Source of the DNA: Hymenobacter setariae
GTDB taxonomy: Bacteria > Bacteroidota > Bacteroidia > Cytophagales > Hymenobacteraceae
Length of the DNA: 64,000 bases
NCBI RefSeq assembly: GCF_007713685.1
Contig: NZ_VMRJ01000001.1
Coordinates: 310,001 to 374,000, forward strand
Reading direction: 5' to 3'
Part shown: in pieces, positions 56,713 through 64,000 of the stretch
How the letters are laid out: each line of letters starts with the position of its first letter
Numbering within the stretch: position 1 is the first letter of the stretch
Program-made: the position numbers and the translations under genes
Notes under the pieces: generated by a model
Database searches by the model: none
What the model saw: only the letters and a program-made list of their open reading frames with translations
Told to the model about the DNA's origin: nothing

Positions 56713-57528
56713 ATGGCCTACAATTCGCATCAACGCTGGGTCACGACAGTGGACCAAATGGGCCGCGAAGTCCGCTTCGCCTATCCGCCGCTGCGCATTG
56801 TGTCGCTGGTGCCCTCCCAAACCGAGCTATTATTTGACCTAGGCCTGCAAAAACAGCTCGAAGGCATCACCAAGTTCTGCACCCACCCCCAAAACGCCCG
56901 CCATCAGGTGCGCGTCGTTGGGGGCACCAAGAATTTTGATTTTGCCAAAATCAAGGAAGCCCGCCCCGACTTGATTATTGGCAATAAAGAAGAGAATTAC
57001 CAGGAAGGCATTGCGGAACTGGCGCAGCACTATCCGGTGTGGATGAGCAACGTAACCGACTTGCCGGAGGCGTTAGCTATGATACGCCGTATTGGCGCAA
57101 TTACGGGTAAGCTCAGCTTGGCTGAGCCACTGGTGGCTACTATTCAAAACGAGTTCAATCGGCTGCTGACACCGGCCGCGTTACAACCAGTCGCCTACTT
57201 TATTTGGCGCAAGCCCTACATGGTGGCTGCCAGTGGCACGTTTATCGACGATATGCTGCAGCGGGCAGGCTTTTCGAATGTATTTGCCCACCTAGGGCGC
57301 TACCCTGAGGTCACGCCTGAGCAGCTGGCTAAGGCCGCCCCAGCGCGCATTTTTTTGTCATCAGAGCCCTACCCATTTAAGGAAAAGCATCTGACTGAAT
57401 TCCGAGAGATTTGTCCGGCAGCAGTAATTCAGCTAGTCGATGGCGAGCTATTCAGCTGGTACGGCAGCCGACTGCGGCTGTCAGCAACTTATTTCCAAAC
57501 CCTACGGGCTGCGCCAGCGGCGGAATAA
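56713..57528 (+). CDS. Helical-backbone substrate-binding protein (BtuF-like) without signal peptide
   Basis: 271 residues. RIVSLVPSQTELLFDLGLQKQLEGITKFC near 28-56, LIIGNKEENYQEGIAELA, VYFIWRKPYMVAASGTFIDDM and VTPEQLAKAAPARIFLSSE match the BtuF/FhuD fold. The N-terminus (MAYNSHQRWVTTVDQMGREV) is polar with no signal or lipobox, so the protein should be cytoplasmic unless the start is wrong. No ABC permease or ATPase is adjacent. Metal-chelate binding is inferred from the fold. Confidence 0.82.
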   Translation: MAYNSHQRWVTTVDQMGREVRFAYPPLRIVSLVPSQTELLFDLGLQKQLEGITKFCTHPQNARHQVRVVGGTKNFDFAKIKEARPDLIIGNKEENYQEGIAELAQHYPVWMSNVTDLPEALAMIRRIGAITGKLSLAEPLVATIQNEFNRLLTPAALQPVAYFIWRKPYMVAASGTFIDDMLQRAGFSNVFAHLGRYPEVTPEQLAKAAPARIFLSSEPYPFKEKHLTEFREICPAAVIQLVDGELFSWYGSRLRLSATYFQTLRAAPAAE

Positions 57529-57576
57529 GCAGGTGGGCAATACCTTGCGGCTGCAACTCAGCCCTACCCTTGCCTC

Positions 57577-58434
57577 ATGGACCAGCGCATTATCAACCTC
57601 TTCGACGAGTATACCCACCGCCCGCTATCGCGCAAGGAATTTCTGGACCGGCTGCTGGTGCTAGCGGGCAATGCGGCGCTCGCCGCCACGGCCCTGAGCG
57701 TGCTGGAGCCTGGCTACGCCCAAGCTGCTACCGTGTCGCCCCTAGCCGACGACCTAGTAGAAGAAACCGTGACCTGGCCTGGCGACGGCTCCACCGTAAG
57801 CGGCTACTTGGTGCACGCCAAAGGCAAGAAAAAGCGCGGCGCGGTGGTCGTCATCCACGAAAACCGGGGCCTCACCCCACACATCAAGGATGTGACGCGG
57901 CGGGTAGCGCAGGCCGGCTACCTCGCCCTAGGGGTCGATGCGCTGAGCGTCGTGGGCGGCACGCCCACCGACGAAGACAAGGGCCGCGAGCTCATTGGGC
58001 AGCTCGACCCGGCCAAGAACCTCAACAACTACCTAGGGGCCCTCACCTACCTACGCGCCCGCCCCGACTGCAACGGCCACACTGGCTGTGTGGGCTTCTG
58101 CTGGGGCGGCGGCCTGGCCAACCAGCTGGCCGTGCACGACCCCAAGCTCAACGCCGCTGTGGCCTACTACGGCCAGCAGCCCAAGGCCGAAGACGTGCCC
58201 CAGATAAAAGCCAACGTGATGCTGCACTACGGTGGTCTCGACCAGCGTATCAACGCGGGCATCCCGGCCTACGAAGCGGCCCTGAAAGCCGCTCATACGC
58301 CCTATGAGCTATTCGTCTACGAAGGCGTCAACCACGCATTCAACAACGACACCTCGCCCGCCCGCTACAATGCAGAGGCCGCCAAGCTAGCCTGGGAGCG
58401 CACGCTAAAGATGTTTAAGGAGAAGCTAGGATAA
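57577..58434 (+). CDS. Dienelactone hydrolase family protein
   Basis: 285 residues. A hydrophobic segment near 25-50 with a twin-arginine-free signal-like or membrane end (LAATALSVLEPGYAQA) suggests export. The alpha/beta hydrolase core shows IHENRG (E95), GFCWGG with nucleophile Cys175, GGLDQRINAG (Asp) and GVNHAFNN (His), the Cys-His-Asp set of the family. It hydrolyses lactone-type esters; substrate unknown. It follows the previous gene by 48 bases. Confidence 0.9.
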   Translation: MDQRIINLFDEYTHRPLSRKEFLDRLLVLAGNAALAATALSVLEPGYAQAATVSPLADDLVEETVTWPGDGSTVSGYLVHAKGKKKRGAVVVIHENRGLTPHIKDVTRRVAQAGYLALGVDALSVVGGTPTDEDKGRELIGQLDPAKNLNNYLGALTYLRARPDCNGHTGCVGFCWGGGLANQLAVHDPKLNAAVAYYGQQPKAEDVPQIKANVMLHYGGLDQRINAGIPAYEAALKAAHTPYELFVYEGVNHAFNNDTSPARYNAEAAKLAWERTLKMFKEKLG

Positions 58435-58452
58435 CTAAGTTGTGCCTTTGGC

Positions 58453-58938
58453 ATGGAATCAAGTAAGCTATTCAAAACAAAGACAGGCTTTTGCCATGTG
58501 CTGCCTGATAAGCTTATGCTTACCCGAGAAGGTGCAGCAGGCGAAGCGGCAAAAAAACTTTTAGGCAATAGCATAGCCCGGCCACTTATTATGTATGGCT
58601 TAATAGTGGCTTTTCTTCTATATAATGCCTACATAAGCTTTGGCCAAAAGGAATATGGAGTCGCCATATTCTTTACCGGCATTAGTATTTGGCTGCTCTA
58701 TGGAATAAGCCGCAGTGTAAATAATTCGGCAACTTCAGAAATTCCCAGAGCGGCGATTCAGAGAGTAGTTTTCAAACCTGCTAAGCCCGGCCTAACTCGT
58801 GCTTGTTTTGAAGTATTCTTTACTGAAAATGGCGTTGTTAAGAAACGCCTTATTTTTCTACCTGGCTCACTTAGTAATGGCCCAGCCGAAACTGCCAAAG
58901 CAGTTGAAGTAATGAGCAGCGAAGGCCTGCTACATTAA
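58453..58938 (+). CDS. Two-span membrane protein, function unknown
   Basis: 161 residues. A short N-terminal beta-like segment (TKTGFCHVLPDKLMLTREG) precedes two membrane helices (PLIMYGLIVAFLLYNAYISF and YGVAIFFTGISIWLLYGI) and a C-terminal soluble part (IPRAAIQRVVFKP...RLIFLPG). The split pattern recalls bacterial PH-like domains interrupted by a membrane hairpin, but that is a guess. The gene is lower in GC than its neighbours. Confidence 0.65.
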   Translation: MESSKLFKTKTGFCHVLPDKLMLTREGAAGEAAKKLLGNSIARPLIMYGLIVAFLLYNAYISFGQKEYGVAIFFTGISIWLLYGISRSVNNSATSEIPRAAIQRVVFKPAKPGLTRACFEVFFTENGVVKKRLIFLPGSLSNGPAETAKAVEVMSSEGLLH

Positions 58939-58941
58939 GTA

Positions 58942-61146
58942 TTACAGCAGCTTATCTGGCGTAATAGGCAGCTCCCGCACGCGCTTACCGGTGGCGTGAT
59001 AGACCGCATTGGCAATGGCTGCGCTGAAACCGACGATGCCAATTTCACCTAGGCCCTTGGCACCCATGGGGTCGAGGTAGGTATCGGGCTTGTCGATAAA
59101 AACCACGTCGATGCTCGGAGGAATATCGGCGTTGACGGGCACGTGGTAGTTGGCCAAGTCGTGGTTGGTGATGCGACCGAAGCGGTGGTCGAGCACGGCG
59201 TCTTCCATCAAAGCTAGCCCTAGGCCCCAGGTGATGGCCCCGTACACCTGGCTTTGAGCAGTCTTGTGGTTCATGATGCGGCCCGCATCGATGGCTGACA
59301 CCACGCGGGTCACGCGCACCTCGCAGGTGTGGGCGTGCACGTGCACCTCCACAAAGCTGGCGCAGAATGACTTGCCCGATTTCTCGCCTTTTTCCGGCAC
59401 TTCGGGCGACTCGTGCGTGACTTCGAGGGCGGGCTGGCCGGCCCGGCGCAGCACCTCACCGTAGCTCAGGCTAGTGGCAGGCTGGCCACCTAGGCGCACC
59501 GCGCCCGCCTCGGCCACCAGTTCGGTCAGCTTGGCCTTCGCAAACGGCGAGTTGGGCGCGCTGAAAGCCAAGTTAATGAGCTGCTGCTTGAGGGCCGCAC
59601 AGACATCGTGCACGGCCGCACCCACCGAAGCCACCGTGTGCGAGCCAAACTGCCCTGGCGCGGGCGGAAAGGCAGCATCACCCAGCTCGAAGCGAATATT
59701 TTCGATGGGCACGCCGCTGGCATCAGCCGCAATCTGGGTCATGATGGTGGCCGTGCCGGGGCCTACGTCGGCGGTGGCACTTTGCACCAACAGCGTACCA
59801 TCGGGCAGCAGGCGGGCGCGGGCGCTAGCCTTAGCCCGCGAGGCGTGGTAAATGCCCATGGCCATGCCCTGGCCCACCAGCCAGTCGCCCTGCCGGGTGG
59901 CGCCGGGCGCTGGGTTGCGCAGGCTCCACCCAAATTTTTCGGCACCTAGGGCGTAGCATTCGCGCAGGTAGTTGCTGCTCCAGGGCTTGTCGCCTTCGGG
60001 GTCTACATCAGCGAAATTCTTGAGGCGCAACGCCAGCGGGTCCATCTTGAGGGTGTAGGCCAGCTCGTCCATAGCCGACTCGATGGCAAACGAGCCCGTT
60101 GTTTCGCCGGGGCCGCGCGCCCAGCAGGGCGTACTCATATCGAGCGGCACCAGCTGATAGGTCAGCTCGGCGTTGGGGCAGCGGTAGCCCGACTTGGTGG
60201 GGTGCAGCGTGCGCTCGGTGAATTGCTCGTAGCGCGAGGTGGCCCCGAAGACCTGGTGCGACACGCCCACCAGCGTGCCATCAGCCTGGGCACCTAGGGC
60301 CACGCGCTGAACCGAGCGGGGCCGGTAGCCCACCATATTAAATTCTTTTTCGCGTTCATTCACCACCTTCACTGGCCGGCCCACCACTTTGGCACCTAGG
60401 ATGGCCGCCATTTCGGGCGGCCAGATGCGCGAGGCGCCCCCAAAGGCGCCGCCCACAAAGGGCGAGTGCACCTGCACACTCTCCTTGGGCAAGTTCCAAA
60501 GCTTCATCAGGTCCTTCTGGGCCAAGGTAGGTGCCTGAGTTTTGTTCCACACCGTCAGTTGGTTGCCTTGCCAAGCCGCAATGGCGGCGTGCGTTTCCAT
60601 AGGGTTGTGCACTTGCAACGGCGTTTGGTACTCGTGGGCTATTTGTATCGGAGCCGTTTTATAGGCCTGAGGCTGGCCACGAGTGTAGTTTTCGCTACGC
60701 TTGGGGGTGTAGCTGTGTCCTAGGTTCTTCGTAATATCCGTGTGGTGCGCGGCCTGCTCGTAGGCCACGCGCACCAGCGCTGCGGCGTACTGGGCCTGCT
60801 CGAGCGTGCTGGCAATGGCCAGGGCTACGGGCTGGTTACTATAATGAATTTCAGCGTCAAAAAACACGCGCAGTTGCTGGCCCTCCACGCGCTCATCGGG
60901 CTGGGGATTTTCGTAGCCCGGCACCCTAGGGGCATTGAGATGCGACACGATGGCTAGCACGCCGGGTACTTGGGCGGCGGCCTGCGTATCGAGCCGCGCG
61001 ATGCGGCCCGCCGCGATAGTGCTGGTTACCAGCACCCCATGCACGCAGCCCGGCACAGCGTGCTCGGCGGTGTATCGAGCCTGGCCCGTTACCTTGAGGG
61101 GGCCGTCGACGCGGCGGTGGGGCTGGCCAATGTGGGGGGCTTGCAT
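58942..61146 (-). CDS. Xanthine dehydrogenase family molybdopterin-binding large subunit
   Basis: 734 residues from ATG at 61146 (MQAPHIGQPHRRVDG); the frame runs to 61230 but the extra part is not family-like. The Mo-cofactor motifs are present: VHSPFVGGAFGG (about 235), CWARGPGETTGSFAIESAMDELAY with the conserved Arg, and DPMGAKGLGEIGIVGFSAA with the catalytic Glu near the C-terminus. It should bind molybdopterin cytosine dinucleotide and oxidise aldehydes or heterocycles. The 2Fe-2S and FAD subunits normally encoded beside it are missing here. Confidence 0.93.
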   Translation of the reverse strand: MQAPHIGQPHRRVDGPLKVTGQARYTAEHAVPGCVHGVLVTSTIAAGRIARLDTQAAAQVPGVLAIVSHLNAPRVPGYENPQPDERVEGQQLRVFFDAEIHYSNQPVALAIASTLEQAQYAAALVRVAYEQAAHHTDITKNLGHSYTPKRSENYTRGQPQAYKTAPIQIAHEYQTPLQVHNPMETHAAIAAWQGNQLTVWNKTQAPTLAQKDLMKLWNLPKESVQVHSPFVGGAFGGASRIWPPEMAAILGAKVVGRPVKVVNEREKEFNMVGYRPRSVQRVALGAQADGTLVGVSHQVFGATSRYEQFTERTLHPTKSGYRCPNAELTYQLVPLDMSTPCWARGPGETTGSFAIESAMDELAYTLKMDPLALRLKNFADVDPEGDKPWSSNYLRECYALGAEKFGWSLRNPAPGATRQGDWLVGQGMAMGIYHASRAKASARARLLPDGTLLVQSATADVGPGTATIMTQIAADASGVPIENIRFELGDAAFPPAPGQFGSHTVASVGAAVHDVCAALKQQLINLAFSAPNSPFAKAKLTELVAEAGAVRLGGQPATSLSYGEVLRRAGQPALEVTHESPEVPEKGEKSGKSFCASFVEVHVHAHTCEVRVTRVVSAIDAGRIMNHKTAQSQVYGAITWGLGLALMEDAVLDHRFGRITNHDLANYHVPVNADIPPSIDVVFIDKPDTYLDPMGAKGLGEIGIVGFSAAIANAVYHATGKRVRELPITPDKLL

Positions 61147-61262
61147 AGCAGGGCAGAACAGAATTTGCGGGAATGTAGAGACGGATATTTGCGTTAAGAC
61201 GTTACGGTGCAGTTTTGCGGTCGTGCTCATAGCCGGCCACCAGTTTGTGCCTCATCTGCTGT

Positions 61263-61928
61263 ATGCCTTCTTTTTCTGCTGCCCAACTTGCACTTACTGA
61301 AGTACTGCGCCAGCGCCTAGCGGCGGCGGGCTGCCAGTACGGCCGCTTCGACGTGAGCGAGCCGGGCACTTACTTAAGCCTTTCGGGACAAAAGGCCGAC
61401 GGAAAAACGCTTTATTTTTGGGAGTTTAGCCAAAAATTCCACGAGTTGGTAAACGCCTACTTGCAAGAGCAGTACGATGAGTACACTTCGCAGCTCACCA
61501 TTCAGATTGATGTAGCCACGGCGCAGGCACAGTACGTGCGCACCCCCAAGCTCGTGCCCGAGCTGGCCACAGCCGCCACTACGGCTCCTACGCTGCTCCC
61601 TACCCACGACCCCACTCCTTATGGCCTTGCCTTGGCTGCACAGGTAGCGGCCCGCCTCGACCTAGGCACCGCGCTGGCTTATAGCTGCCGCGGCTATGGG
61701 GGCATGGGCTTGGCTCGCGGTGCGGGCGCTGAGTACCAGTACGGTGAGGTGTGGGATGGCACCCTCTCCCCTAGCAAGACCTTTCCTACATGGGCGGCTT
61801 TCGTGGCGTGGCTGGCCGCACAGTCCGATTTTTCGTTGGCCGGGCCCGACTACCAAAGCGCTAGCTACAGGTCTACCCACCGGCCCATTACCCGCCGGCG
61901 GCTCACCGAGCTAGTGCAGCTTGCCTAG
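61263..61928 (+). CDS. Hypothetical protein
   Basis: 221 residues from ATG at 61263. N-terminal helix (SAAQLALTEVLRQRLAAAGCQY), then beta segments (YGRFDVSEPGTYLSLSG, KTLYFWEFSQKFHELVNAYL) and a C-terminal part with FPTWAAFVAWLAAQSDFSLAG. No signal peptide and no family recognised. Codon use matches the host. Confidence 0.7.
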   Translation: MPSFSAAQLALTEVLRQRLAAAGCQYGRFDVSEPGTYLSLSGQKADGKTLYFWEFSQKFHELVNAYLQEQYDEYTSQLTIQIDVATAQAQYVRTPKLVPELATAATTAPTLLPTHDPTPYGLALAAQVAARLDLGTALAYSCRGYGGMGLARGAGAEYQYGEVWDGTLSPSKTFPTWAAFVAWLAAQSDFSLAGPDYQSASYRSTHRPITRRRLTELVQLA

Positions 61929-62283
61929 GTAGGCCAGCGCGCACTGGGCACCGCGGCAAGCGTAGCGGGCGCCAACCACCTAGCAGCCAGCTTCTGGCTA
62001 TGTATGTGAACAGTATTTTTCTTGTGCTATCTTGCACAAAATACTGCCTGCTCTATTATTTAATTATCCTAGGTCATTATTAGCTCTTTTTTGCATTTAA
62101 GTAACATTAGCAAACTTCCTTGTATAGGCATACTTGAATTTCCCATATCTTCATCCTGTTAATAGCTCAACAATACTTAGTAGATAGGTTTCCCTTCGCT
62201 CTTGCCCAGCCCCGCCTCTATCCCGCAGGTAGTCGTGAGGCTAGGTTTCTATCCTTCCCTTTTAGCCCTTCCTAACCGCAGCT
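61929..62283. other. Intergenic region before the glycosyltransferases
   Basis: About 355 bases, AT-rich after 62040, no gene. It holds a weak hairpin (CAGTATTTT 62011-62019 with AAAATACTG 62038-62046), CCTAGG at 62070, and a TAGGTTTC at 62185 close to the -7 consensus. Confidence 0.5.
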
Positions 62284-63285
62284 ATGGAGCCTTCCTTTAC
62301 GCGTATTCCCTCCATCCCACCCGCTATAGCTCCCCTAACGCTGCTCGATCAACGCCCCCAGTGGTCGGTCATGATACCCACCTACAACTGTACTACCTAC
62401 TTGCGGGAAGCGCTGCTGAGCGTATTGGCTCAGGATATGGGCGAGGACCGGATGCAGATAGAAGTAGTGGATGATGCGAGCACCGACGGCGATGTGGCCG
62501 CCCTAGTGGCGGAACTAGGCCAGGGGCGCGTGCAGTATTACCAGCAACCTGTCAACGTGGGCAGCCTGCGCAACTTTGAAACTTGCATCAACCGGGCGCG
62601 GGGCTACTACGTGCACCTGCTGCACGGCGACGACCGGGTGGTGGACGGCTTCTACACCAAGATGACGCAGCTCTTCGAGCAGCATCCGCAGGCCGGGGCA
62701 GCTTTCAGCCGCTACGCCTCCATCAATGAGACGGGCCAGCGTATTTACGTGCCCGCACCCGTCGATAGCGAGGGCATCTTGCCCAACTGGCTGGTGCGCA
62801 TTGCCGAGCGCCAGCAAATCCAGTACGCCGCCATTGCGGTGCGGCGCGAGGTTTACGAGCACCTAGGTAGCTTTTACGGCACCAACTATGGGGAGGACTG
62901 GGAAATGTGGGTGCGCATTGCCCGCTACTACCCCGTGGCCTACGCACCCGAAGTACTGGCCGAGTACCGGGGCCATACCTCGTCTATCTCCTCCGCCAAA
63001 GCGCGGCAGGGCCGCATCATTCAAGACCTGCTGCTGGTAATGGAGGCCATTCAGCAGCACCTTCCCGAAAAGGACAAGAAGTTGGTCGCCACTCTTTCAC
63101 GCAAGTTTTATGCTACCCTGGGCATCGGGGTAGCCTACCAGGTATTGCGCGAAACGCAGGACTGGCCCTCAGCGCAGCACCACATCAAGCAGGCCCTCGT
63201 CATGAGTAGGCACCCGTCGGTGTATTACCACCTGTTTAAGTTTCACATCAAGCAGCTGCTGCACAAGCTTAGCCTTTATTCATAG
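62284..63285 (+). CDS. Family 2 glycosyltransferase
   Basis: 333 residues. GT-A core: WSVMIPTYNCTTYLREALLS (about 23-42), VVDDASTDGDVAAL, LLHGDDRVVDGFYTKM with the metal-binding DxD-like HGDD, and YGEDWEMWVRIARYYPVAY with the ED base motif. A helical C-terminal domain follows. It should add a sugar to a surface glycan; donor and acceptor unknown. It is a close paralogue of the next gene. Confidence 0.92.
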   Translation: MEPSFTRIPSIPPAIAPLTLLDQRPQWSVMIPTYNCTTYLREALLSVLAQDMGEDRMQIEVVDDASTDGDVAALVAELGQGRVQYYQQPVNVGSLRNFETCINRARGYYVHLLHGDDRVVDGFYTKMTQLFEQHPQAGAAFSRYASINETGQRIYVPAPVDSEGILPNWLVRIAERQQIQYAAIAVRREVYEHLGSFYGTNYGEDWEMWVRIARYYPVAYAPEVLAEYRGHTSSISSAKARQGRIIQDLLLVMEAIQQHLPEKDKKLVATLSRKFYATLGIGVAYQVLRETQDWPSAQHHIKQALVMSRHPSVYYHLFKFHIKQLLHKLSLYS

Positions 63286-63403
63286 GGCTTCCAAAATCTT
63301 ATTAGCCGATTGAAGTAGTGACTAGCCGCTTGCGCTTGCCCGCAGACAATCACGACTAGCTTCCTAAGCCGCTACTCCTTCGTTATCCAATACATCACTC
63401 GTA

Positions 63404-64000
63404 ATGCCTGCCCCCGACCAACCGACCTTAGAGCGAATACCAAGTACGCCACCCGTGATTCTGCCGGTCGCTGGTCATCTACACCGGCCGCAGTGGTCAG
63501 TGATGATACCTGCTTACAACTGCCTTGGGTACCTAGGCGAAACGCTGGCCAGTGTTTTGGCCCAAGACCCGGGGCCCGCGCACATGCAGATAATGGTGGT
63601 AGATGACTGCAGTACCGATGGCGACGTAGCTGCCCTCGTGCAGACTATCGGAAAAGGCCGAGTTGACTATTACCGGCAAGCTACCAACGTAGGCAGCCTG
63701 CGTAATTTCGAAACCTGCCTCAATCGCTCGGTAGGACACTGGGTGCACATTCTGCACGGTGATGACAGAGTAGCCGTGGGCTTTTATGCCGAAATAGAAT
63801 CGCTTTTTCGTGACCATCCGGAAGCTGGCGCCGCGTTTACAAACACGACTAATCTCACGATGGGAGCGACCGGCGAAAAGCTCATGGACCGCCCTCCTCT
63901 CGTGCCAGAGCGCGGTATTATAAAAGACTTTCTGTTTCGAATAGCTGAAGGGCAGAAGCTAGAAACCCCGAGTATAGTAGTCAAAAGAAGTGTTTATGAG
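63404..64000 (+). CDS. Family 2 glycosyltransferase, second copy (3' end outside window)
   Basis: Starts at ATG 63404 and remains open to the window end; 199 residues visible. WSVMIPAYNCLGYLGETLAS, VVDDCSTDGDVAALV, NVGSLRNFETCLN and ILHGDDRVAVGFYAEI match the preceding gene almost block by block, so the two are tandem duplicates that have since diverged. Only the first part of the acceptor-side region (EGQKLETPSIVVKRSVYE) is seen. Confidence 0.92.
   Translation, partial: MPAPDQPTLERIPSTPPVILPVAGHLHRPQWSVMIPAYNCLGYLGETLASVLAQDPGPAHMQIMVVDDCSTDGDVAALVQTIGKGRVDYYRQATNVGSLRNFETCLNRSVGHWVHILHGDDRVAVGFYAEIESLFRDHPEAGAAFTNTTNLTMGATGEKLMDRPPLVPERGIIKDFLFRIAEGQKLETPSIVVKRSVYE

Overview
The window looks like a chromosome segment of a Bacteroidota bacterium of the Cytophagales, most like Hymenobacter or a close relative. 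This is a judgement from content, not a database match. The signs are: no Shine-Dalgarno sequences before most starts; promoters of the Bacteroidota type (TTG, 20 bases, TAnnTTTG) before the tRNA-Thr gene, a GAF-domain gene and a basic-protein gene; a DUF349 repeat protein; a Bacteroidota putative porin; a SMUG2-type glycosylase; and the gene series miaB, sigma-54 activator, lptE, secG, groES, groEL. GC content is high in genes and low in several accessory gaps.

Layout. 1-1.7 kb: end of a DUF349 gene, then tRNA-Thr. 1.7-9.5 kb: a gene-poor, partly decayed accessory region with a broken HTH gene, an SGNH-like gene with Cys at the nucleophile position, a relic of an S24 repressor, a GNAT enzyme, a GAF protein, a chromate transporter, a small membrane protein, and an intact XRE/S24 repressor behind a perfect 12-bp inverted repeat. 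9.5-21.3 kb: GH43, PAP2 phosphatase, an orphan adaptor/TolC pair, serine dehydratase beta subunit, tryptophan 2,3-dioxygenase, and a GH1-like / MFS / RmlD-like group. 21.6-29.3 kb: two DUF421 proteins, alanine dehydrogenase, TsaE, MiaE, putative porin and LpxK. 29.4-38.7 kb: SMUG2-like glycosylase, Nif3-like protein, zinc-ribbon coiled-coil protein, TPR protein, PabB, MiaB, a 37-aa membrane peptide, sigma-54 activator and LptE. 38.8-42.2 kb: three opposite-strand genes and an outer-membrane-protein relic that separate LptE from the TPR/secG/groES/groEL part of the series. 46.5-58.9 kb: POT peptide transporter, lipoprotein, NUDIX, two metallophosphoesterases, threonine aldolase, AlkA, acyl-CoA carboxylase beta subunit, M42 peptidase, a BtuF-like protein without signal peptide and a dienelactone hydrolase. 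58.9-64 kb: an orphan molybdopterin large subunit, a hypothetical gene, and two tandem family-2 glycosyltransferases, the second cut by the window end.

Genes that work together: MiaB and MiaE act one after the other on the adenosine 3' of tRNA anticodons; TsaE and tRNA-Thr(UGU) also touch anticodon-loop modification. LpxK, LptE, the porin and the TolC homologue serve the outer membrane. GroES/GroEL and SecG serve folding and export.

The most striking large-scale signal is the palindrome CCTAGG. I counted about 105 copies by eye, roughly one per 600 bases, in genes and between genes, when about 20 would be expected from base composition. It behaves like a highly iterated palindrome. Several families of short palindromic dispersed elements are also present. 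I found no CRISPR array, insertion sequence, rRNA or replication origin.
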